Below are positions 7,318 to 13,198 of a stretch of DNA of 15,495 bases, piece by piece. Position numbers and translations under genes: made by a program. Numbering within the stretch: the stretch's first letter is position 1; each line of letters opens with the position of its first letter. This DNA comes from Microcoleaceae cyanobacterium UBA11344. Its GTDB lineage: Bacteria > Cyanobacteriota > Cyanobacteriia > Cyanobacteriales > Microcoleaceae. Where the stretch lies: the NCBI GenBank assembly GCA_003483675.1, contig DMYK01000184.1, positions 1 to 15,495 on the forward strand. The letters run 5' to 3'. The notes under the pieces are model-generated. The model ran no database searches, had not been told where the DNA came from, and worked only from the letters and a program-made list of their open reading frames with translations.

Positions 7318-7420
7318 TATAGCAATCCTAAATCATTTGTGAATTTCTTACTCCCTCCCCTTAGTAAGGGGAGGGTTGGAGTGGGGTAAAAAACTTTACG
7401 ACTCATTTAGGACTGCTATA
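7318..7420. repeat. MITE-like element with TATAGCA ends (second copy)
   Basis: The termini TATAGCAATCCTAAAT and ATTTAGGACTGCTATA are near-perfect inverted repeats. The centre holds the hairpin CCCTCCCC-TTAGTAA-GGGGAGGG. The outer seven bases are the same as in the element at 979-1097. It ends exactly where a short coding-like frame on the minus strand (7499 to 7416) stops, as if it had inserted into older sequence. Confidence 0.65.
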
Positions 7421-7515
7421 TAACAAAGCTGTTAAAAATTACAGCAGCCAAAAGCCCAGCAATATTTCTGGCATCTGAAACTAAATAATACTGTTGGGGC
7501 TAAACTTTTCTTTCC

Positions 7516-7635
7516 TCACGATATCCCCCTGGAAACCAATTCCACCACAGGTTTCTCATGGGTTAACGAGTATAATCGCTCTTCGTGCAGCGGAGCTAAA
7601 AAAGAATCGAATTGAAAACAAAATGCTGAATACAT
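7516..7635 (-). CDS. Possible 39-codon ORF directly after the cobalamin riboswitch
   Basis: An ATG at 7635, eight bases after GAGG on the minus strand, opens a frame of 39 codons ending in TGA at 7516. It begins just past the riboswitch, where a regulated gene would be expected. The peptide (MYSAFCFQFDSFLAPL at its start) matches no family I recognise and is not clearly hydrophobic. It could be a leader peptide, part of the expression platform with no coding role, or the stub of a lost gene. Confidence 0.2.
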   Translation of the reverse strand: MYSAFCFQFDSFLAPLHEERLYSLTHEKPVVELVSRGIS

Positions 7636-7671
7636 CCGTACCTCGCAGATGGGTTAATAGTGAACAATACA

Positions 7672-7790
7672 ATCGGCGGGCATTCTGACTAAGAAACAAT
7701 TATACGCTTCATCACAGTTGCGGGACAGCGCCAGGTTTGCACCGGACTTTCCCCGTTTCCTCTAGTGGGTGATCTCCACCAGAACCGATT
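7672..7790 (-). ncRNA. Cobalamin (B12) riboswitch
   Basis: The minus strand carries the cobalamin-riboswitch core in order: a 5' ATCGGTTC stem strand, a hairpin GGTGGAGATCACC, the GGGGAAAGTCCGGTGCAAACC block, the B12-box segment GCTGTCCCGCAACTGTGAT, a variable arm, then AGTCAGAATGCCCGCC and a closing GCCGAT that pairs with the 5' ATCGGT. These riboswitches bind adenosyl- or hydroxocobalamin and usually switch off B12 synthesis, cobalt or cobalamin uptake, or B12-independent isoenzymes. Here no such gene follows: the next full gene on the strand is the propeller/RTX protein, whose start lies about 660 bp away across two palindromic elements. Confidence 0.9.
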
Positions 7791-7859
7791 ACTTTTGAGA
7801 ATAGCACATTTGATGAAAATTTGCAACCCCTAAAATTAATTTGGGCGATCGGCTTATGA

Positions 7860-7905
7860 ATTAGCCTTCAATTAAAAATCATTTAATTTTAAGTAAAAGG
7901 CTAAT
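7860..7905 (-). terminator. Candidate transcription terminator of thrS
   Basis: ATTAGCCTT (7860-7868) and AAGGCTAAT (7897-7905) form a 9-bp stem starting ten bases after the thrS stop codon. The A/T-rich loop contains a second small inverted repeat (AATTAAA and TTTAATT). There is no long U-run after the stem, so its strength as an intrinsic terminator is uncertain. Confidence 0.45.
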
Positions 7906-7914
7906 CCAATTACC

Positions 7915-9786
7915 CTAAATTGTCCCTTTTTCTTCAACAGCCAACTGTAGCCGACTTTGCAAATCTGGCATAGTTAACATACCGATATCTCCCTGTTTCC
8001 TTGTCCGCACGCTCAAAGTTTGTTCTGCTACTTCTTTTTTGCCTACCACAATCACAACCGGAATTTTCTCTAATTCAGCATTCCGAATTTGTTTACCCAA
8101 ACGTTCGGCGCTGCGGTCAATTTCAACTCTAAATCCTGCTTTTTTCAATAAATCGGCAACAGACTTAGCGTATTCTTTTTGGTCATTGCTAACAGGCAAA
8201 AGTCGCACTTGCATAGGTGCTAACCACAGGGGAAAATCTCCGGCATAGTTTTCGATCAAAATTCCAAAGAAACGTTCTAAGGAACCAAATATCGCCCGGT
8301 GAATCATAATTGGTCGCTGTTTGGTTCCGTCAGTGGCGACATATTGCATATCAAACCTTTCAGGCAAATTAAAATCTACCTGAATAGTAGAACATTGCCA
8401 CAATCTGCCGATCGCATCTTGAATCTTAATATCAATCTTCGGCCCATAGAAAGCGCCGCCGCCCTCATCTGTAACATAATCCCAACCTTTAGCATCCAAA
8501 GCTGCAATCAAAGCTGCTGTCGCCAAATCCCAAACCTCATCAGTTCCCACAGACTTAGCGGGACGAGTGGACAAATTCACCTCATAATTCTTAAAGCCAA
8601 AGTCTGATAAAATCTGTTCTGTCAGATGCAAAACTCCCAGAATCTCATCCGCAATTTGGTCGGGTAAACAGAAAATGTGAGCATCATCTTGAGTAAATCC
8701 GCGAACCCGCATCAAACCGTGCAAAACTCCCGATCGCTCATAACGATAAACAGTCCCTAATTCTGCCCATCTCAAGGGCAATTCTCGATAAGAATGCGGT
8801 TCGTGTTTGTAGGTTAAAACGTGAAAAGGACAATTCATCGGCTTGATTTGGTAAGCCTGTTCTTCCACATCCATCGAGTCGAACATATTCTCTTTGTAGA
8901 AGTCAAAATGTCCCGATGTTTTCCAGAGATCGAGATTTGCTACGTGAGGAGTGTAAAGCAGTTCATAGCCAGAGTCTAGGTGAGCTTTTCTCCAATAATC
9001 CTCAATGATATAGCGAATTGCTGCTCCGCGAGGATGCCAAAATACTAAACCGCCCCCAGCATCTTCTTGAATGCTAAATAGCTTTAATTCTTGACCTATT
9101 TTACGGTGATCGCGCAATTTAGCTGCTGCTTTTTGCTGCAAATAAGCTTCCAATTGTTCCGGTGTTTCCCAAGCAGTACCGTAGATGCGTTGCAGCATTT
9201 GTTTCTTTTCGTCGCCGCGCCAATAAGCCCCAGCAACACTTTCTAAAGCCAAAGCATCGGGATTGATTTCGCCTGTGAAGTTAAGGTGTGGCCCCGCACA
9301 CAAATCCCACCAATATTCGCTGGGAGGAAGTGTAATTGGTTCAAGTAAAGAAGGTTCTGAATTGATACTTAAATCTGACAATTTGCCAGCATCGGGATTG
9401 CCAATAAAGTAACGAGTAATTGTCGCATTTAGTGGGATATTGTCGAGAATTTCTAGTTTGTAAGGTTCCCCTAATTCGATGATTTCATCCCGAATTTGTT
9501 CCCGCTCTACAACTTCGCAAATTACGGGCAGATTAGCTTGAATAATCCGTCGCATTTCTGCCTCAATTTTGCTCAAATCTTCGGGGGTAAATGGTTGTTT
9601 TCTATCAAAGTCGTAGTAAAAGCCATTGTCTGTAGTCGGCCCGATCGTCACTTTTGTCTCTGGAAACAGAGTTTGCACTGCCATTGCTAAGATATGGGCG
9701 CAGGTGTGGCGCAGGCGCTGCAAGGTTTGGGAGTCTTTCTGGATCTGATTTTGAGCTGGTTGTGACTGGGCTTGAGATGTGACCAT
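7915..9786 (-). CDS. thrS: Threonyl-tRNA synthetase without TGS domain, probably the zinc-deficiency-induced copy
   Basis: This 623-residue class II synthetase charges tRNA-Thr in the cytoplasm. It lacks the N-terminal TGS domain of the E. coli enzyme and starts, after a Gln-rich tail of about 20 residues, with the N2 editing domain. The editing motifs HTCAH (H27, H31) and DLCAGPH (D161, C163, H167) are intact. The catalytic core has the three zinc ligands C319 (MNCPFH), H370 (QDDAH) and H496 (IMIHR), spaced exactly as C334, H385 and H511 of E. coli, and the anticodon-binding domain follows. The ATG at 9786 gives the first complete N2 domain; no clear Shine-Dalgarno precedes it. A strong Zur-type operator lies 13 bases upstream. 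In Anabaena PCC 7120 a second ThrRS (T2) is Zur-regulated and takes over when zinc shortage inactivates the standard enzyme; this gene is probably the counterpart. That assumes another thrS elsewhere in the genome, which cannot be seen here. Confidence 0.95.
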   Translation of the reverse strand: MVTSQAQSQPAQNQIQKDSQTLQRLRHTCAHILAMAVQTLFPETKVTIGPTTDNGFYYDFDRKQPFTPEDLSKIEAEMRRIIQANLPVICEVVEREQIRDEIIELGEPYKLEILDNIPLNATITRYFIGNPDAGKLSDLSINSEPSLLEPITLPPSEYWWDLCAGPHLNFTGEINPDALALESVAGAYWRGDEKKQMLQRIYGTAWETPEQLEAYLQQKAAAKLRDHRKIGQELKLFSIQEDAGGGLVFWHPRGAAIRYIIEDYWRKAHLDSGYELLYTPHVANLDLWKTSGHFDFYKENMFDSMDVEEQAYQIKPMNCPFHVLTYKHEPHSYRELPLRWAELGTVYRYERSGVLHGLMRVRGFTQDDAHIFCLPDQIADEILGVLHLTEQILSDFGFKNYEVNLSTRPAKSVGTDEVWDLATAALIAALDAKGWDYVTDEGGGAFYGPKIDIKIQDAIGRLWQCSTIQVDFNLPERFDMQYVATDGTKQRPIMIHRAIFGSLERFFGILIENYAGDFPLWLAPMQVRLLPVSNDQKEYAKSVADLLKKAGFRVEIDRSAERLGKQIRNAELEKIPVVIVVGKKEVAEQTLSVRTRKQGDIGMLTMPDLQSRLQLAVEEKGTI

Positions 9787-9798
9787 AAATTCTAGCTA

Positions 9799-9813
9799 CG
9801 ATAATCATTATCA
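9799..9813 (-). promoter_or_regulatory. Zur-type operator of thrS
   Basis: The 15-mer CGATAATCATTATCA contains the perfect 6-1-6 inverted repeat GATAAT-C-ATTATC and differs by one base from TGATAATCATTATCA. It lies 12 bases before the thrS start codon, inside the 58-bp gap to the upstream gene, so it must overlap or closely follow the promoter. Zinc-bound Zur would block transcription from this position. Confidence 0.85.
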
Positions 9814-9844
9814 GTTTAACACGACAAGGAAATACTTACAGGAA

Positions 9845-10573
9845 TTATGATTGAAATCCCTTTTTTGCTCCATAATGCACTGTTTTAAATTGGATGCGAT
9901 CGCTGTCAGGATTATAGAGAGTATAGGTTGCTACTCCAACTTTGCGCCCGACATTCCCCACTCCGATCGCCCTTCGCGCAGTTGCAGATACGGTTCCAGG
10001 TGGCTCCTGAGAGTCCAGAGTCTGCACCCAGTTATTGATAATACTTGGCTGTAATTGATACTCAAATGCTAAGCCCGATCGCCCGCAAAACAAAGTATTC
10101 GCATCAGCGCGAATCACGCGATCGAGCATCACAGGCGGCGGAGTATCCGGGGTGAGCTCATCAGACGCGCTAACCGTACTCCCGTGAATCAACAAACAAT
10201 CCAATTCATGAAAACCAAAATTCAAAGAGCGCAGCCACTCTACAGTTTTCCGACTGACAGAATCCCAGAGCAACTTAATGGTATCAGCACCATATTTTTG
10301 CCGGAATTCTGCCACATCTGGGCTAGCTCCTATTCCGTGTAAGTTAAAACACTGTTCTTCCCACCAACCGATACAGATTTGAGGTTCGATTTCTCCTCGT
10401 TTGGGCGATCGAACTCGCTGAACTAATTTTTCGCACTCAGGATTCGGCCCAACTAAATCGCCTAAGATATACAATTCCTCAACGCGAATTCTCTGGCGCT
10501 TGATGTCAGCTATCACAGCTTCATAAGCTATCAAATTTCCTTCAATCCCACTTAATATTGCCCAGTTTTTCAT
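9845..10573 (-). CDS. Degenerate calcineurin-like metallophosphoesterase, probable non-catalytic paralogue
   Basis: This 242-residue protein aligns along its length with the metallophosphoesterase encoded just upstream (10814-11629): same N-terminal strand, LGDLVG motif (D39), IHGS motif and IGVGNVG near the end. Key metal ligands are lost: the first motif is SGIEGN instead of SDxHGN, the GNHD-type motif is GWWEE (69-73), and the usual GHTH is CGRSG. It therefore probably cannot hold a dinuclear metal site and may be a binding or regulatory protein, or a gene drifting towards loss. The frame is intact and clean, which argues for a retained function. The ATG start has no strong Shine-Dalgarno. 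It is separated from the upstream paralogue by 240 bp of repeats and from thrS by 58 bp, and could belong to the transcript starting at the operator at 12411. Confidence 0.75.
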   Translation of the reverse strand: MKNWAILSGIEGNLIAYEAVIADIKRQRIRVEELYILGDLVGPNPECEKLVQRVRSPKRGEIEPQICIGWWEEQCFNLHGIGASPDVAEFRQKYGADTIKLLWDSVSRKTVEWLRSLNFGFHELDCLLIHGSTVSASDELTPDTPPPVMLDRVIRADANTLFCGRSGLAFEYQLQPSIINNWVQTLDSQEPPGTVSATARRAIGVGNVGRKVGVATYTLYNPDSDRIQFKTVHYGAKKGFQS

Positions 10574-10656
10574 GTATTTTAATTGTTGCTATTTCTCAAG
10601 GTTTTTTTCGGAGTTTGTTTTGAACGGATATCTTACACCAATGTCAAAAATTTGTA

Positions 10657-10713
10657 GGGGCGGGTTTTACCAACCATAATCGCCAAAAACTAACAATCTC
10701 ATAAACCCGCCCC
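10657..10713. repeat. Inverted repeat with GGGGCGGGTTT arms
   Basis: GGGGCGGGTTT (10657-10667) and AAACCCGCCCC (10703-10713) form an 11-bp stem with a 35-nt loop. It is a dispersed cyanobacterial palindrome located between the two phosphoesterase genes. It may act as a partial terminator, but lacks an adjacent T-run in the minus direction. Confidence 0.6.
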
Positions 10714-10769
10714 CACCCAACGGTAAATCACAATCTACCTCTTTAATGAACTAATCTCAAGTTTTGGCG

Positions 10770-10789
10770 ATTGCTTCGTTCCTCGCAAT
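10770..10789. repeat. Small palindromic repeat ATTGC...GCAAT
   Basis: The 20-mer ATTGCTTCGTTCCTCGCAAT has 5-bp complementary ends. This sequence is familiar as a dispersed intergenic repeat in cyanobacterial genomes. It lies 25 bp past the end of the upstream phosphoesterase gene and encodes nothing. Confidence 0.4.
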
Positions 10790-10813
10790 GACATACCGAC
10801 TAATGACTAATAG

Positions 10814-11629
10814 CTATCTCTCACAAACATGAGTCGGGTCATCCGCTCTTTCGGCATATTCCAAACCTCTAGCTAAACGCCATGCAAAAATCGGCGGCAA
10901 ACCTTTTTCAATAATTGCAGCGCAAGTAGCTTGATAGTCATATTCCACTTCTCGCAATGTCACCTGTTGAGCATCAACATCGTAAATAACGTAGGTAGCA
11001 TTCGGTCTACCGTGGCGCGGTTCTCCTACAGAACCAACATTCACAATCCGCTTTAAAGGAGCAGTAAAACTTAAATCTTTGTCTCCTTCAATGCTCGGCC
11101 CGCTGACTCGAACCTGCATATTTCCAGCATCTAAAGTGCGGACGTAGGGTACATGAGTGTGACCGCAAAACAGCACGTCAGCACCCGCCGAAAATACTCG
11201 TTCTAAGGCAGAAAAAGCATCCATTGTTGGCAGTAAATATTCATGATTGCTGTGAGGACTACCGTGAACAAAACACATATTGTCTTCCCGCAAACTGTGC
11301 GGCAAAGTGGCTAAATATTCTCGCGTTTCTGGGAAGATTTGATTGTTAGTCCATTCGTGAGCTAATTTGCCTCTTTTTTCGGCTAAAACTGAGGGATAGC
11401 TGCATTCGCAGGAGTTCAAACCTTCGACGATATCTTCATCCCAACAGCCGACGCAAGTGGGAATGTCGAGGGAACGAATCATTTCTACAACGGCGTGGGG
11501 ATTGGGGCCGTATCCGACTAAATCTCCGAGACAAAAGATTTTGTCGGCTTGTTGTTCGTCAATATCTGATAAAACTGCATTTAAGGCTTCGTAGTTGCCG
11601 TGAATGCAGGACATAACTGCTATTTTCAT
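10814..11629 (-). CDS. Calcineurin-like metallophosphoesterase with cysteine-substituted metal site
   Basis: This 271-residue cytoplasmic protein has the metallophosphoesterase fold motifs in order: SCIHGN (C8, H10), LGDLVGYGPNP (D36), CVGCWDED (61-66), FVHGSP (H122) and FCGHTHVP (H157, H159), followed by VNVGSVGEPRHG. It resembles the YfcE/diadenosine-tetraphosphatase-like branch; the substrate cannot be deduced. Two metal-site positions are unusual: C8 stands where the family has Asp, and GCWDE replaces the GNHD/E motif, so Asn becomes C62 and the catalytic His becomes W63. This suggests an altered metal preference or chemistry. The frame extends to 11707, but the ATG at 11629 is chosen because it overlaps the stop of the upstream CobW-like gene as ATGA, begins directly at the first motif, and has GGAG followed by GAAGAAAC just upstream. 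The two genes are therefore coupled and share the Zur-type operator at 12411. Confidence 0.88.
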   Translation of the reverse strand: MKIAVMSCIHGNYEALNAVLSDIDEQQADKIFCLGDLVGYGPNPHAVVEMIRSLDIPTCVGCWDEDIVEGLNSCECSYPSVLAEKRGKLAHEWTNNQIFPETREYLATLPHSLREDNMCFVHGSPHSNHEYLLPTMDAFSALERVFSAGADVLFCGHTHVPYVRTLDAGNMQVRVSGPSIEGDKDLSFTAPLKRIVNVGSVGEPRHGRPNATYVIYDVDAQQVTLREVEYDYQATCAAIIEKGLPPIFAWRLARGLEYAERADDPTHVCER

Positions 11630-12402
11630 TTTGTTTCTTCTCCTAATGAAAGTGATTGTTTGACTTGTTGTTGGTAATTCAACATGATTGTTTCGGAGAG
11701 ACAGCAATCTTCTAGGGTTTGTCCTAATGCTGTTTCGTCGAGATTTTCGCCGACTATTTCTATGCCGCTAAATCTTTGGGGGCGGCCTTCGAGCCAGCGG
11801 GGAAGTGGCAATTCTTCGTGGGCGGTTTCTGGGAATTTCGCGGCGAAATCGAAGTAAAAAGATCGCCCGTCGGCTATGTCAAAAATGCCTTTGGCTCGGT
11901 GGATTTTGCCGTAGGCTCCCTGAGTCATTTCTTGGTACCAGAACATATCGAGGCTGGCTGGATCGAGGACTTGTCGGCTGGTGGGGCTGCGCCAAATTGA
12001 TAGTTTTTCTGGTTCGCCACTAACGGCTATTCCTTCGACAATCACATCACCCCACTGATGCCATTCGGTGTCTTTGATGTCTGTGGGCACAACGGCGATC
12101 CGACGACTGGGGAAGCTTTGGAGCAGGTTTTCTAGTGTTGTCAGTTTCAGGTGAAATCCCAGTTCGATGTAGGCTGAAACGCCGTTTTGCAGGTGTTTCG
12201 CGAGTAGGGACTCTTCGCCGTCTGTCAGGGTTTTGATTTGGGGGAATTCGGCGGCGATGCAGGTTTGGTCGATCGGCACATTGCCGGTTCCGGGACTGAA
12301 ATATAGTGCTGGGGATGTTTCGGCGGCTAGCTGCTGTCGAATCCAGGTTGTTTTGCCACTTCCGGGCGGGCCCGCTACGGCGGTGATTGTAGGTTGACTC
12401 AT
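11626..12402 (-). CDS. Compact CobW-like P-loop protein lacking the CxCC motif
   Basis: This 258-residue protein starts with a P-loop, GPPGSGKTT (11-19), and ends with a region like the CobW C-terminal domain (RAKGIFDIADGRSFYFDF, then LPRWLEGRPQRFSGIEIVG and NLDETALGQTL). The same elements occur in the COG0523 protein encoded at 1197-2276. The middle is shortened and lacks the GCICC metal motif, the ETTG segment, a clear NKxD guanine-specificity motif and any His-rich loop. It is a diverged CobW relative, perhaps an ATP/GTP-driven chaperone or a regulator that does not carry metal itself. The ATG at 12402 stands ten residues before the P-loop and has no Shine-Dalgarno; a Zur-type operator ends eight bases upstream. 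Its stop overlaps the phosphoesterase start by four bases (ATGA), so the phosphoesterase is the likely partner or client. That pairing is inference from gene order. Confidence 0.82.
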   Translation of the reverse strand: MSQPTITAVAGPPGSGKTTWIRQQLAAETSPALYFSPGTGNVPIDQTCIAAEFPQIKTLTDGEESLLAKHLQNGVSAYIELGFHLKLTTLENLLQSFPSRRIAVVPTDIKDTEWHQWGDVIVEGIAVSGEPEKLSIWRSPTSRQVLDPASLDMFWYQEMTQGAYGKIHRAKGIFDIADGRSFYFDFAAKFPETAHEELPLPRWLEGRPQRFSGIEIVGENLDETALGQTLEDCCLSETIMLNYQQQVKQSLSLGEETK

Positions 12403-12410
12403 AAATTTAA

Positions 12411-12425
12411 TGATAATCGTTCTCA
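12411..12425 (-). promoter_or_regulatory. Zur-type operator of the CobW-like/phosphoesterase operon
   Basis: The 15-mer TGATAATCGTTCTCA matches the operator pattern with two mismatches in the right half. It is eight bases upstream of the CobW-like start codon. It is the weakest of the four copies in symmetry, but its position directly in front of a gene of a zinc-linked family supports it. Confidence 0.72.
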
Positions 12426-12500
12426 GTGTAAAGTGAGCTCTTAGATATTTGGATTTAATTGGGCGATCGGGTTCGATGCCCGCGTAGCGAGAGTTTCAAG

Positions 12501-12553
12501 CTCTTGTGGGGTGGGCTTCGGGCCCGCCCAAGCCCTACTTACCAACTCTTGTG
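12501..12553. repeat. GC-rich palindrome between CTCTTGTG direct repeats
   Basis: GGGTGGGC and GCCCGCCC form a hairpin around TTCGG at about 12509-12530. The whole is bounded by the 8-bp direct repeat CTCTTGTG at 12501-12508 and 12546-12553. The direct repeats suggest insertion of a small palindromic element or expansion by slippage. It lies in the divergent intergenic region between the CobW-like gene and hli. Confidence 0.5.
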
Positions 12554-12607
12554 ATTAGCATCACAAACTTTCATGCGTCAAGTCACTGTAATATAAGTTA
12601 ACACTCT

Positions 12608-12625
12608 GTTACATTAGTTTACATA
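12608..12625 (+). promoter_or_regulatory. HLR1 element (RpaB site) of the hli gene
   Basis: GTTACATT-AG-TTTACATA fits the high-light regulatory 1 consensus exactly: two (G/T)TTACA(T/A)(T/A) repeats two bases apart. The response regulator RpaB binds this motif in cyanobacteria. It ends 24 bases upstream of the hli ATG, so it probably overlaps the core promoter (TTAACA at 12598-12603 and TACATA at 12620-12625 could be -35 and -10). That position fits repression in low light with release in high light. Confidence 0.85.
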
Positions 12626-12649
12626 AAGCAACAAAACAAGGAAAAGCAC

Positions 12650-12868
12650 ATGACTTCACGTAACCTGATGGTAGATGACCAAGGCCTGATGAACAACTTC
12701 GCGATCGAACCCACGATGTATGTAGACGCCAACGTCAGCACCGGTTTCACCAAGTACGCCGAGAAAGTTAACGGACGTTTTGCAATGATTGGATTCGTTT
12801 CTTTGATCGCAACGGAAATTTTGAGCGGACAAAGCTTCATCAGCTTCCTCAAAGATATTTTAGGCTAG
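12650..12868 (+). CDS. hli: High-light-inducible protein (Hlip, single-helix CAB-like protein)
   Basis: This 72-residue protein of the thylakoid membrane has one chlorophyll-binding transmembrane helix. The CAB signature runs from AEKVNGRFAMIGF into the helix FVSLIATEILSG, with the Glu and Asn-Arg that ligate chlorophyll and form the ion pair in this family. A hydrophilic N-terminal tail of about 38 residues precedes it. Hlips protect newly made photosystem II and chlorophyll from excess light, often next to Ycf39 or chlorophyll synthase. The ATG has AAGGAA at Shine-Dalgarno distance. It is a single gene transcribed away from the zinc-related genes and regulated by the HLR1 element just upstream. 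Which of the several hli paralogues it is cannot be told. Confidence 0.95.
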   Translation: MTSRNLMVDDQGLMNNFAIEPTMYVDANVSTGFTKYAEKVNGRFAMIGFVSLIATEILSGQSFISFLKDILG

Positions 12869-12902
12869 GATATTGGAATTAGCTCAGACTCAAAAGCATA
12901 AA

Positions 12903-12958
12903 CCCGGTTACTCTGAGAAATTTTGCCTTCAGCGACACAGACTTATACATTAACCGGG
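12903..12958. terminator. Possible hli terminator or palindrome
   Basis: CCCGGTTA (12903-12910) and TAACCGGG (12951-12958) are perfect 8-bp inverted copies, 34 bases after the hli stop. The 40-nt loop and lack of a T-run make a classical terminator doubtful. The sequence resembles the CCCGGTTT palindrome at 7234-7299. Confidence 0.3.
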
Positions 12959-13147
12959 CTTCAGATTTCCATAAACACCTTTTAAAACCCTTTTAAAATA
13001 ATCACGATATCCCATCGTCACACTTTGCATCCACAGCATATCGCGATCGCATAAAAACTCAGGTGTGGCATACAACGCTCGTTGACTCATTGTTCCACGA
13101 GCAGTTTTGATGATTTCACTAAGTTTTTGTCTATTTTGGATGTTCAC
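12950..13147 (-). pseudogene. Truncated XRE-type HTH gene (decayed copy of 13609-13956)
   Basis: The first 25 codons, from the GTG start at 13147, are almost identical to the HTH protein encoded at 13609-13956 (MNIQNRQKLSEIIKTARG, then SQRA). From about 13075 leftwards the sequence is unrelated: the next 40 codons encode a different, partly aromatic tail (e.g. YRDYFKRVLKGVYG) ending in TAA at 12950. The recognition helix and the rest of the HTH are missing, so DNA binding must be lost. The upstream 50 bp is also homologous to that of the intact copy, so this is the left end of a tandem duplication with a deletion or replacement. A new short protein is possible but less likely. Confidence 0.75.
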
Positions 13148-13198
13148 GACTTAAAAGCTATGCGATCGCACCTACAAGTCTACTTACGAACTCATAAA

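Noticed and set aside
7494..7688. 64-codon plus-strand ORF across the riboswitch region
   Set aside because: It runs antisense to the riboswitch 3' part, has no Shine-Dalgarno and no recognisable protein features.
11630..11707. Longer N terminus of the phosphoesterase (start at 11707)
   Set aside because: It would overlap the CobW-like gene by 82 bp with no family match; the ATGA overlap at 11626-11629 is the natural coupling point.
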